DNA of 64,000 bases from Gammaproteobacteria bacterium (lineage in GTDB: Bacteria > Gemmatimonadota > Gemmatimonadetes > Longimicrobiales > Gaopeijiaceae): NCBI GenBank assembly GCA_028819075.1, contig JAPPMM010000038.1, forward strand, positions 81,133 through 145,132, in the 5' to 3' direction. Numbering within the stretch: the stretch's first letter is position 1; each line of letters starts with the position of its first letter. Positions 1 through 8,906 of this stretch are shown here, one piece after another. The position numbers were made by a program, and so were the translations under genes. The notes beneath the pieces are model-generated. The model saw only the letters and a list, made by a program, of their open reading frames with translations, was not told the DNA's origin and did not search any database.

Positions 1-1
1 G

Positions 2-2377
2 CTGCCGGTCGAGGGAGGGGACGCAGAGGAGATCCCGTTCCGGGTGCAGATGGAGCTGACGCTCGGCCCGCGGGTCGACTTCGACTACCCGATCGAGGAC
101 ACCCCCACCTTCACGGTGCGCCAGATTCGCGACGCGGCGCCGTCGCCCGGCGGCGAAATGCTCGCGTTCACCGCGCTCGACCGGCTGTGGGTCTCCGACG
201 CCGACGGCTCGAACCCGAGGCGGGTCACCGACGCCGGCCGCTCCGAGCACTTCCCGGCGTGGTCACCGGACGGGGAATGGATCGCGTACTCGACGTGGGA
301 CGGCGAGGTCGGACACCTGTACAAGTCCCGCGCCGACGGCGGGGGAGACCCCGAGCGGCTGACCCGCGAGCCGGCCGCCTATTTCTCGCCGGCGTGGGGG
401 CCCGGAGACCGGCTGGTTGCGCTCCGGGGCTTCATTCGCGCGTACGAGAGCCAGGGCGAGGCCGGTACCCCGGGCAACGAGATCGTGCAGGTGTCGACGG
501 AGCCCGACGATGATGACGGGGGTCCTGTGACCGTGATCGCGCCCAGCGACGGCAGGCGCGACCTCCACTTCGTGGAAGGCGAGGAGGACCGCATCCACAT
601 GTTCCGCCCGCCCGATCTGCTGGTGTCGATTCGCTGGGACGGGAGCGACGAGAAGGAACACGTGCGCGTGCGGGGCGCCACCCTCACCGGCGCAACCCAG
701 GGACTCGCGCCCACGACCGTGCAGATGGCGCCGCGCGGGGATCAGGCGCTGGTGGAGTTGCAGCGCCAGATCTACAGCGTGACCGTCCCGAGCATCGGCA
801 TCACGCCCACCATCAACGTGTCCAACCCGGACAACGCCGCCTTCCCGGCCCGCCAACTGACCGACATCGGCGGGGAGTTCCCGGCCTGGGGCGCCGATGG
901 CCGCTCGGTCCACTGGTCGCTCGGCAACGCGCACTTCGTTTACGACCTGGATGCCGGCGAGGCCTTCGAGGACAGCGTGGCGGCTGCGGAGGAGGAGGAA
1001 GAAGAGGCCGAAGAGGAGGAAGCCGGGGAGGAGGCGGAAGCGGAGGCGCAGGACGAAGCGGACGACGAGTACCGCGCCGCGGAGCTCCGGGTGCTCATCG
1101 ACGCGACCCGTGATATTCCCGAAGGCGTGGCCGTGCTCCGGGGCGGGCGCGCGATCACCATGAACGGCGACGAGGTCATCGAGAACGCCGACATCGTGGT
1201 GCGCAACAACCGGATCGAAGCGGTGGGCGCGACCGGGTCGGTGGTGGTTCCGGACGGCGCCATGATGATTGACGTGTCCGGGCGCACCGTCGTGCCCGGC
1301 TACGTCGACACCCATTCTCACCTGCGCGCGCGCGACGAGCTGCACCGGACCGACGTGTGGCCCTACCTGGCCAACCTGGCCTACGGAGTGACCACCACCC
1401 GCGATCCCCAGACCGGCAACACGGAAGTCCTCTCATACGCGGACATGGTGCGCACCGGCTCGATACTCGGCCCGCGCGTCTACTCGACCGGACCGGGCGT
1501 TTTCTGGCAGGACCAGATCGACACCGCCGAAGAGGCGCACGACGTCCTGAAGCGCTACTCCGACTATTTCGACACCAAGACCATCAAGATGTATGTGGCG
1601 GCCGCGCGGAAGGGCCGCCAGCACATCATCATGGCGGCGCGCGAGCTCGGGCTCATGCCCACCACCGAGGGCTCGCTCAACATCCGGCAAAACCTGACCG
1701 AGACCCTCGATGGATATCCGGGGCTGGAGCATTCCATTCCGATCTTCCCGGTATATGACGACTACGTGCGGCTGTTCGCCGAGACCGGCCGCGTATACAC
1801 GCCGACGCTGCTGGTGACGTACGGCGGTCCCTGGGCGGAGAACTACTTCTACAGCCGCGAGAACCCGCACGACGACGCCAAGCTGCGCCGCTTCACCCCC
1901 CACGACGAGATCGACAGCCGCACCCTGCGCCGCCCGCAGTGGTTCCGCAGCGACCAGCACACCTTCTCGCGCCACGGTGAGTTCGTGAAGGAGCTGGTCG
2001 CGGGCGGGGGCAAGGCGGGGGTCGGCAGCCACGGACAGCTGCAGGGGCTCGGGTACCACTGGGAGCTGTGGGCGATGGCCGCCGCGGACATGGACGAGCA
2101 CGACGCGCTGCGCATGGCCACCATCTTCGGGGCCGAGGCGATCGGGCTGGACCAGGACCTGGGCACCATCGAGGCGGGCAAGCTGGCGGACCTGGTGATC
2201 CTCGAGGCCAATCCGCTCGACGATCTGCGCAACACCAACGCCATCGACCGGGTGATGCTGAACGGCCGGCTCTACGACGGCGACACGCTCGACGAACTCT
2301 ACCCGCGGCAGAGGCCGCTGGCGCCGCAATGGTGGTGGGACGACGAGCCGAACGGGGTGCCGGGGGTGGGGCGGTAG
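2..2377 (+). CDS. TolB-propeller amidohydrolase, 5' end outside the window
   Basis: Exported hydrolase with an N-terminal TolB/WD40-like propeller and a C-terminal metal-dependent amidohydrolase domain. The frame is open to the left edge, so the GTG at 44 is probably internal and the gene is cut by the window. Counting from that GTG, propeller blades (PAWSPDGEWIAYS) occupy the first ~300 residues. A strongly acidic Glu-rich linker follows at about 315-345. The amidohydrolase starts near 365, with the metal-binding DTHSH motif at about 422-426 and the family C-terminal signature GTIEAGKLADLVILEANPL. Such fusions are often annotated as exported imidazolonepropionase- or prolidase-like hydrolases; the substrate cannot be read from the sequence. 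No downstream gene is close enough to suggest an operon. Confidence 0.85.
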   Translation: MPVEGGDAEEIPFRVQMELTLGPRVDFDYPIEDTPTFTVRQIRDAAPSPGGEMLAFTALDRLWVSDADGSNPRRVTDAGRSEHFPAWSPDGEWIAYSTWDGEVGHLYKSRADGGGDPERLTREPAAYFSPAWGPGDRLVALRGFIRAYESQGEAGTPGNEIVQVSTEPDDDDGGPVTVIAPSDGRRDLHFVEGEEDRIHMFRPPDLLVSIRWDGSDEKEHVRVRGATLTGATQGLAPTTVQMAPRGDQALVELQRQIYSVTVPSIGITPTINVSNPDNAAFPARQLTDIGGEFPAWGADGRSVHWSLGNAHFVYDLDAGEAFEDSVAAAEEEEEEAEEEEAGEEAEAEAQDEADDEYRAAELRVLIDATRDIPEGVAVLRGGRAITMNGDEVIENADIVVRNNRIEAVGATGSVVVPDGAMMIDVSGRTVVPGYVDTHSHLRARDELHRTDVWPYLANLAYGVTTTRDPQTGNTEVLSYADMVRTGSILGPRVYSTGPGVFWQDQIDTAEEAHDVLKRYSDYFDTKTIKMYVAAARKGRQHIIMAARELGLMPTTEGSLNIRQNLTETLDGYPGLEHSIPIFPVYDDYVRLFAETGRVYTPTLLVTYGGPWAENYFYSRENPHDDAKLRRFTPHDEIDSRTLRRPQWFRSDQHTFSRHGEFVKELVAGGGKAGVGSHGQLQGLGYHWELWAMAAADMDEHDALRMATIFGAEAIGLDQDLGTIEAGKLADLVILEANPLDDLRNTNAIDRVMLNGRLYDGDTLDELYPRQRPLAPQWWWDDEPNGVPGVGR

Positions 2378-2440
2378 GGATTGGCGGGTCGATGAACGGC
2401 TGGAACCTCAAAACGCACGGCCGCCCCCCGGGACCGTGTC

Positions 2441-2490
2441 GCGGAGGTCTTGGGCCTCCGCTTCCGCCACCCTAGGAGGTGCCTGGCACC
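2441..2490. other. Intergenic hairpins after the amidohydrolase
   Basis: The space between two convergent genes holds a perfect 7-bp inverted repeat (GCGGAGG at 2441-2447, CCTCCGC at 2455-2461). A second palindrome, GGTGCC-T-GGCACC, lies at 2478-2490. Neither is followed by a T run on either strand, so a classical intrinsic terminator is not demonstrated. They may still end or protect the converging transcripts. Confidence 0.3.
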
Positions 2491-2574
2491 CCGCGACGGT
2501 AGGATCCCGGGAGCGGCCGTCAGGGTCCGTGTTGTCGCCTACGGACCCCGTGCCGGGTTCAGGAGCGTCCTGCG

Positions 2575-2958
2575 CTAGCCGTCGGATCCTCCACTGACCA
2601 TGGCGATCGCCGCGCCCGAGGCTGCCAAGAGGATGGCGCTGCCGATGGCCGCCCCGACGAGTTCGGCGTCGATCATTCCCGCCTCGACGCTGTGCGTCAC
2701 GCTCAGCAACGCGCCGTAGACGGCCCCGCCCTTCGCGCCGTCCTTGGCATCGCTCACGCCCCTCCACCCGAGCACCACCGCGAGCACCAGGCCATGGAAT
2801 AGGGCGCCGAGAAGGCCGAAGACCGACATATCGGCGTGTTCGTGATGCCCGTGCGGATGGTGGCCGCCGATGAACGGCACCATGTCGAGGATGAAGTCGG
2901 CCACAACGAACGCGATGGCCGCGACGACGGAGGCTGTCACCAGTTTCTTCATGTCCAC
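2575..2958 (-). CDS. Small His-rich membrane protein
   Basis: 127-residue predicted inner-membrane protein with about four hydrophobic segments: residues ~5-28, 47-66, 78-92 and 100-120. A histidine cluster (GGHHPHGHHEHAD, ~31-43) sits between the first two segments and could bind a metal. The GTG start is chosen because GGGAGA (2965-2970) lies six bases upstream; an ATG two codons later is twice as far. I do not recognise a named family, though the layout resembles small DUF1761-like membrane proteins. It stands alone and runs in the same direction as the next genes to the right, 210 bp away. Confidence 0.6.
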   Translation of the reverse strand: MDMKKLVTASVVAAIAFVVADFILDMVPFIGGHHPHGHHEHADMSVFGLLGALFHGLVLAVVLGWRGVSDAKDGAKGGAVYGALLSVTHSVEAGMIDAELVGAAIGSAILLAASGAAIAMVSGGSDG

Positions 2959-3168
2959 AGTATCTCTCCCTGTTGGAGTGGACGGAGGGTGGCGGCAACG
3001 GGTGCAACGTGGGAACGAAAACGTGTCCCCGCAAGTATGAGCAAGGTTTGGCGATGATTTCGGGCTGCGATTTCTCCGGTCCCCGTCGCAGTTTCTCGCC
3101 CGTTCACGGCCCGTCAGGAGAGGGAGTTTTGCCTGCCGGCGGGGGGCCGGGGCGTGGATTGCGCGTGC

Positions 3169-3762
3169 CTATCCCTTGCGCTTCTCCACCCAGCGCATCA
3201 GGGGGATCACCTTCCCGCTGGCGCTGGACTCGATGAGGATGCCCAGGCGGCGCAGGCGGGTCTCCTCCTTCTTGGCGCTTACCACCCAGCGCGCCACCTG
3301 CTTGCGGTAGGAAGGGCGCGCGTTGCGGAAGTACTTCCAGGCTGCCGGCTCGGCCCTGATCCGGCTCTCGTACTCGGGTGGCAGCGCGGCGACATCCGGT
3401 TCGTACGCTGCCCTGTCCTTGCTCTTGTCGCGCCTTTCGTAGGCGGCCAGCCCCGGTTCGGCCACGACTCCCTGCGCGAGCAGTTGCTTCATGCGCCCCA
3501 GGTTGCGGGCGCTCCACTGGCTGCGGCGTCGGCGCGGGGTGAAGCGGATCTTGTAGGCCTTGTCGTCGACGGAGCGTTTCAGGCCGTCGATCCATCCGAA
3601 GCAGAGGGCGGCATCCACGGATTCGCCGACGGTGACGCTGGGGAGCTTCGTGGCCTTCTTGTAGTACCCGACCCACATCACGTCAACCATGTCGTGGTTG
3701 GCCTCGAACCAGGCGCGCAGGTCCCCGGGTGTGGGAAAGAAGTGAGGAGTGGTGTCTTCCAT
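3169..3762 (-). CDS. YdeI/OmpD-associated family protein
   Basis: 197-residue cytoplasmic protein of the YdeI/OmdA family. The family N-terminal block is clear (W-x-x-x-N-H near 18-24, then LCFGWIDG near 53-60). It is followed by basic RFTPRRRRSQWSARN, and the C-terminal ARP-x-x-R-K-Q-x-A-x-W block leads into KKEETRLRRL. Family members are linked to resistance to cationic peptides or bacteriocins, but the biochemical role is not established. It follows the GMC oxidoreductase by 44 bp in the same direction. The spacer is strikingly AT-rich for this genome and contains GATTAC/GTAATC half-sites, so it may have its own promoter. Confidence 0.8.
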   Translation of the reverse strand: MEDTTPHFFPTPGDLRAWFEANHDMVDVMWVGYYKKATKLPSVTVGESVDAALCFGWIDGLKRSVDDKAYKIRFTPRRRRSQWSARNLGRMKQLLAQGVVAEPGLAAYERRDKSKDRAAYEPDVAALPPEYESRIRAEPAAWKYFRNARPSYRKQVARWVVSAKKEETRLRRLGILIESSASGKVIPLMRWVEKRKG

Positions 3763-3806
3763 GGCGGGAGCGACTGATTACGTAATTTGCGTATTTTGTG
3801 TAATCT

Positions 3807-5504
3807 CTAGATTTCGCCCCGGCGCGAGGCCCACACGGCGTAGTGACTCGTGCGGGCTGCGAGCGCCATGTAGGTCAGCGACGGGTTCTGGCATCCGGAC
3901 GAGGTCATCGCCGCTCCGTCGATGACGAAGAGGTTGGGTACGTCCCACGCCTGGTTGAAGCCGTTCAGCACCGAGGTGGCCGGGTCGCGGCCCATGCGCG
4001 CGGTTCCCATTTCGTGGATGGCCAACCCCGGAGGAGAGATGACCGGCTGGGGCCTGACGTCCCGACCGCCGGCCGCCTCCAGCATTTCGGCGGCCTGGTC
4101 GACGGCCTCGCGCATCATCGCGCGCTCGTTCCCGCTCCACTCGCAGCGGATGCGGAGCGTGGGGATGCCCCAGGCGTCGACCTGCTCCGGGTCGAGGGCC
4201 ACATGGTTCTCCTCCCGCGGGAGGCACTCGCCGAAGGCGTGCAGCCGGAACTGCCAGGGTCCCGGGCGCATGAGCTCGCGCTTGAAGTCGGCTCCGAAGC
4301 CCGGCATGGAGACCCCGCGTCCCCATCCCACCCGCTCCGCCGCGCCCTGGAACCCGTAGCCGCGCACGAAATCGGAGGATGGCTCGGTGACGTTGGCGAA
4401 ACGCGCGATGTAGATGCCGTTGGGACGCCGGCCGCGCGTGGTGCGATCCTCCCAGCCGTCGAAGACGGCCGTCGTGTCGTCGCACATGGCGTGGTCCATG
4501 AGGTACTTGCCGAGCACGCCGCTCGAGTTGGCCAGGCCTTCGGGGAAGTCGGACGACGTCGAGTTGAGCAGGATGCGTGTCGATTCCAGGGCCGAAGCTC
4601 CGAGGAAGACGGTGCGGGCGTGGAACTCAAGCTGTTCGTGGCTCTCGCGGTCGATGACGCGCACGCCGGTTACCCGTCCCCGCTGCGGGTCCCAGATGAC
4701 GCTGGGCACCACGCTGTTGGGGCGGAGGGTCAGGCGGCCGGTCGCCTCCGCCGCGGGCAGGGTCGCGTTGATGGAGCTGAAGTAGCTGCGGGTGCGGCAG
4801 CCGCGGTGGCAGGGACCGCAGTAGTGGCAGGCGCGGCGGCCCTTGTGGTCGCGTGTGAGCACTGCGGTACGGCCGATGGTCATGCGCCGGGTGCCGCCGA
4901 ACGCGCTCTCGATCGAGTCGCGCATGTGCTCCTCGACGCACGACATCGGCATGGGCGGCAGGAAGACCCCGTCCGGCACCTGGGCCAGCCCCTCGGCCTG
5001 TCCACTGATGCCGACAAAGGCCTCGACGTGGTCGTACCAGGGTGCGATGTCGGCGTAGCGGATGGGCCAGTCGATGCCGTGGCCATCGCGGGCGTTGGCC
5101 TCGAAGTCGAGGTCGCTCAGCCGGTAGCACTGGCGCGCCCACATGATCGAGCGGCCTCCCACCTGGCGCCCGCGGATCCAGAGGAAGGGCTCCTCCGAGT
5201 CGCTGGTGTAGGGGTGCTCGTTGTCGTTGACGAAGAACTTGCGCGCCACTTCGTCGCAGGCGTAGCACTGGCTCTGGATGGGCTGGTCGGCGGCCAAGGC
5301 CTTGCGGTCGTTCCAGCCCCGGTAGGGCATCTCCGACGGGCGGGTGTGCTCGGCGTAGTCCCGTTCGGGCACGATCGCGGGCCCGGCTTCGAGGACCAGG
5401 ACGGTCGCGCCCAGCTCGGTGAGCTCCTTGGCCGCCCAGCCCCCGGACATCCCCGAGCCGACGACGATGGCGTCGTATTCCTGGCGCCTGCGGCGGACGT
5501 TCAT
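3807..5504 (-). CDS. GMC-family sugar/alcohol dehydrogenase, FAD subunit
   Basis: 565-residue flavoprotein of the glucose-methanol-choline family. The FAD-binding glycine motif VVGSGMSGG lies at ~14-22 and the family C-terminal motif NPSLTYMALAAR near the end. A cysteine-rich segment, CHYCGPCHRGC, lies near the middle and is usual in GMC subunits of membrane-bound dehydrogenases. The ATG at 5504 is preferred to the longer open frame because it overlaps the stop of the upstream gene by ATGA, implying translational coupling. The upstream partner is a Tat-exported gluconate-2-dehydrogenase subunit 3-like protein, so this subunit is probably carried out by hitchhiking. No cytochrome c subunit is adjacent; electron acceptor and substrate are unknown. 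Confidence 0.88.
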   Translation of the reverse strand: MNVRRRRQEYDAIVVGSGMSGGWAAKELTELGATVLVLEAGPAIVPERDYAEHTRPSEMPYRGWNDRKALAADQPIQSQCYACDEVARKFFVNDNEHPYTSDSEEPFLWIRGRQVGGRSIMWARQCYRLSDLDFEANARDGHGIDWPIRYADIAPWYDHVEAFVGISGQAEGLAQVPDGVFLPPMPMSCVEEHMRDSIESAFGGTRRMTIGRTAVLTRDHKGRRACHYCGPCHRGCRTRSYFSSINATLPAAEATGRLTLRPNSVVPSVIWDPQRGRVTGVRVIDRESHEQLEFHARTVFLGASALESTRILLNSTSSDFPEGLANSSGVLGKYLMDHAMCDDTTAVFDGWEDRTTRGRRPNGIYIARFANVTEPSSDFVRGYGFQGAAERVGWGRGVSMPGFGADFKRELMRPGPWQFRLHAFGECLPREENHVALDPEQVDAWGIPTLRIRCEWSGNERAMMREAVDQAAEMLEAAGGRDVRPQPVISPPGLAIHEMGTARMGRDPATSVLNGFNQAWDVPNLFVIDGAAMTSSGCQNPSLTYMALAARTSHYAVWASRRGEI

Positions 5505-6112
5505 GGGCCCCGTTCCGCCGCGGTCAGCGGGGCGCACCCCTCGAAGGCCGGGAAGGTGGTGCGGTAACCGATGGCCTCCAGGCCGACCTCCGAGGTGAAG
5601 TACGCGGTCAGGGTGAACCGCTTCACGTCGTGGAAGAAGTGCTGCGTCTCGTCCGAATCGGGGTCGTCGCGGAGGCGGGTCAGCTCGGCGTCGAGGTCGC
5701 CCACCAGGGCGGCCTGCTGGGTCGCGGTGCAGTCCGCGAAGTCGCGTCCGAAGCGGTCGCGGGCCGACGGATTCACGGTGTCAAGGCCGGCGAGGAAACG
5801 GTCGCGGTCGTCGTCGTCCAGCCACCCATCCACCAGGGCGGCCACGAATTCCGTCACCCCGGCCTCCGATGCACCCGGGGTGTCGGTCGCGGGGATGATC
5901 GCCTCGGCGATGGCGGCCATGGAGCGCGCGCGGGGTGGGGTGAGGAGGCTCGCGGCCACTTGTGGCGCAGCCTCGTTCGTCCCCACGGGCGACCCGGCGG
6001 AGGCGCGCACCCGGTCGGCCCAGGCGACCAGCTCCGCAAAGGCGCCTTCCGGCGCGAGCAGGGGACCGCCCACGATCCCGCCGAGCACGCCGATGGCCCG
6101 CCTTCGCTTCAT
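5501..6112 (-). CDS. Gluconate 2-dehydrogenase subunit 3 family protein
   Basis: 203-residue small subunit. The N-terminus MKRRRAIGVLGG is followed by a hydrophobic stretch and an Ala-rich cleavage region, which looks like a Tat signal. The rest matches subunit 3 of membrane gluconate-type dehydrogenases: AAIAEAIIPATDTPGA, then FxxGLDxxN and a C-terminal FFHDVKRFTLTAYFTSE block. It is thought to escort the FAD subunit and assist its export. It lies first in a two-gene operon with the GMC subunit (4-bp overlap) and faces a divergent Tat-exported isomerase-like gene across 75 bp, suggesting one periplasmic sugar-oxidation unit. Confidence 0.85.
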   Translation of the reverse strand: MKRRRAIGVLGGIVGGPLLAPEGAFAELVAWADRVRASAGSPVGTNEAAPQVAASLLTPPRARSMAAIAEAIIPATDTPGASEAGVTEFVAALVDGWLDDDDRDRFLAGLDTVNPSARDRFGRDFADCTATQQAALVGDLDAELTRLRDDPDSDETQHFFHDVKRFTLTAYFTSEVGLEAIGYRTTFPAFEGCAPLTAAERGP

Positions 6113-6187
6113 GGGTTACCGTTTCCGCCGCCTGACGCGGCCGTGTCGGGACGAGGTTTCTCCGAACGAATTGGAGGCTTGGGAACG

Positions 6188-7060
<873 letters not shown>

Positions 7061-7183
7061 GCGGAACGAGAACGTAGCCCTGGGGATGGAAGCGGTCGGG
7101 GCTCTCGTCTCGTCGAGGCGGCCATCCTCTATGAGGGAGTAGATTGCCCCATGGCCATCGATCACTTGGGCAAGGAGAACAGC

Positions 7184-7504
7184 ATGGCCAAGTACATGTT
7201 CCGAACCAGCTATACGCGATCCGGCCTGGAGGGGCTGCTCGCCGAGGGGGGCAGCGGCCGCGAGGCTGCCCTGCGTCAGACCGTCGAGAGCGTTGGCGGA
7301 AGTCTGGAGGGGTTCTACTACGCCTTCGGCGACACGGACCTCATTCTGATCGTCGACCTTCCCGACGAGGCGGCCGCGACGGCGCTCTCGCTCAACATCG
7401 CCGCCGCGGGTGCGCTCACGGTGTCCGTGACCGTTCTGCTAACCCCGGAGACCGTGGACAAAGCGGTAGGCCAGTCCGTGTCGTACCGGTTGCCGGGGGC
7501 CTGA
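7184..7504 (+). CDS. GYD domain protein
   Basis: 106-residue protein of the GYD family, with MFRTSYTRSGLEGLLAEGG at the start and the characteristic GSLEGFYYAFGDTDLILIVDLPD in the middle. Family members are small ferredoxin-like-fold proteins of unknown role, common in soil and marine bacteria. The ATG at 7184 is chosen over one at 7151 because AAGGAG (7172-7177) sits six bases upstream of it. It ends 28 bp before the stop of the convergent dehydrogenase. Confidence 0.82.
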   Translation: MAKYMFRTSYTRSGLEGLLAEGGSGREAALRQTVESVGGSLEGFYYAFGDTDLILIVDLPDEAAATALSLNIAAAGALTVSVTVLLTPETVDKAVGQSVSYRLPGA

Positions 7505-7532
7505 GGTTGCGGAAAGCAGGCGCCGTGGCCTG

Positions 7533-8591
7533 TTAGTACATCCGCTCGCTCCGGAAGACGTTGCGCATGTCGCCCAGGCGTCCGTCCAGGTAGCAGCGGA
7601 GGTTGTGGCGGAAGATGTCGGTGATCTTCCGGTTCTCGCTTGCGGCGTTCGCAGAGGAGTGGGGGCTGACGATCACGTTGGGCATGTCCCAGAAGGGGCT
7701 GTCGGGCGGGAGCGGCTCATCCGCGAACACGTCGAGGCCGGCGAGGGCGATACGTCCGTCGCCCAAAGCCTCGAGGAGGGCTGGCTCGTCCACGACTCCG
7801 CCCCGCGCCACGTTGACCAGCACCGCACCCGGCTTGAGCGCCCGCAACGCGGCGTCGTCGATGAGCCTGTCGGTCTCCGGCGTGTGGGGGACGCTGAGGA
7901 CCAGCGCGTCGGTTTCCGCCAGCATCTCGTGCATGGCGTCGTTCGGATGGAGCGCGTCCACGCCAAGCTCTGCGGCTGAGCGGCGCGATCCCGGGCTGGC
8001 CAGCGCCACGATCCTCATCCCGAAGCTTCGGCCGACCCGCGCCACCTGGCGGCCGACTTCCCCCGCTCCGATGGTGGCAAGCGTCCTGCCCTCCAGCTCC
8101 TCTCCGCAGAAACGTTCCCACAGGTGCCGGCGTTGGAGGTCGGCGAGATGCGCGAACTTGCGCACGTGTGCGAGCAGGATCAGGAAGACGAACTCCGCCA
8201 GCGGGCCGCCGTGCACGCCGCGCGCGGTCGTGATGAGCAGATCCGAGTCCAGGAGGCCCAACGCTTCGACCGTGCGGCCCACACCTGAACTGGTCCCCTG
8301 GATCCAGCGCACGTTGGGCGCGTATGCGAGCCCCCCGCTGCCGTCCGGATTGCGTGGCGGGAAGTCCCAGAGGATGTCGGCGCGCCCGAGATGCGCCCGC
8401 CAGCGAGCCTGCTGTTCCGGTGTGCGGCGGAAGTCGGCCGGACCGGTGTGGTCGGCTTCGTAGCGTTTGGGGGGAAGGACATCCGGGTCATGGACGACTT
8501 CGAGCCGCTCGGGGTCGACGGCGCGGATGCGCTCCACCTGTTCGGGCTCGAGCGGGCTGGCGATGAAGATGTTGAGGCGGTTCCGAGTCAT
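7533..8591 (-). CDS. D-2-hydroxyacid dehydrogenase (NAD-binding)
   Basis: 352-residue enzyme of the D-isomer-specific 2-hydroxyacid dehydrogenase family, which reduces or oxidises 2-keto/2-hydroxy acids with NAD(P). The nucleotide-binding motif TIGAGEVGRQVARVG is clear. It is followed by the catalytic Arg in VNVARGGVVDEPAL, an acidic residue downstream and the catalytic His in VIVSPHSSANA. The start MTRNRLNIFIASPLEPE at 8591 is preferred to a 34-residue extension lacking family features. Specificity (glycerate, lactate, phosphoglycerate) cannot be assigned from motifs. Confidence 0.85.
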   Translation of the reverse strand: MTRNRLNIFIASPLEPEQVERIRAVDPERLEVVHDPDVLPPKRYEADHTGPADFRRTPEQQARWRAHLGRADILWDFPPRNPDGSGGLAYAPNVRWIQGTSSGVGRTVEALGLLDSDLLITTARGVHGGPLAEFVFLILLAHVRKFAHLADLQRRHLWERFCGEELEGRTLATIGAGEVGRQVARVGRSFGMRIVALASPGSRRSAAELGVDALHPNDAMHEMLAETDALVLSVPHTPETDRLIDDAALRALKPGAVLVNVARGGVVDEPALLEALGDGRIALAGLDVFADEPLPPDSPFWDMPNVIVSPHSSANAASENRKITDIFRHNLRCYLDGRLGDMRNVFRSERMY

Positions 8592-8906
8592 TGGAGATGC
8601 TGGGGGATGTGCGGAATGGCGGGAGTCCATGGATTGGGCAGGGGTCAGAGCCCCCGCGTCCTCACAGGCCGTTGGGGAACGGCCCTCGAACAACCTACAC
8701 GCCTGAGCCTCAGGCGCAGATGGGCGGCATCATGTCGGATGCCCGAGCTGCCGCCAACGCCGTGCCCCTCATCCCCTGTTCGGGCTCCCGCATGTTCCGG
8801 TAACCCCGCCGCCTCCTTAGAATCATCCGGTTCCGTCCGCGTGTCCTCTGGCTCCGCTCGCGTTGCGCGGACCACGCACGCCTGACCCCCATCCTCCGCG
8901 AGAATC
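8592..8906. other. Divergent intergenic region with two perfect hairpins
   Basis: 315 bp between divergent genes with no credible ORF. It contains GGCCGTT-GGGG-AACGGCC at 8667-8684 and CGCCTGA-GCC-TCAGGCG at 8700-8716, both perfect 7-bp inverted repeats. Neither has a T run. They could be operator sites or leader RNA structures for either flanking gene. I see no clear -10/-35 pair. Confidence 0.35.

Noticed and set aside
2441..2461. Intrinsic terminator after the amidohydrolase
   Set aside because: A good stem but no T tract on either strand; kept only as a hairpin.
3843..5567. 574-codon plus-strand frame opposite the GMC dehydrogenase
   Set aside because: Mirror of the real gene with low-complexity Val/Ala/Gly/Arg content and no family features.
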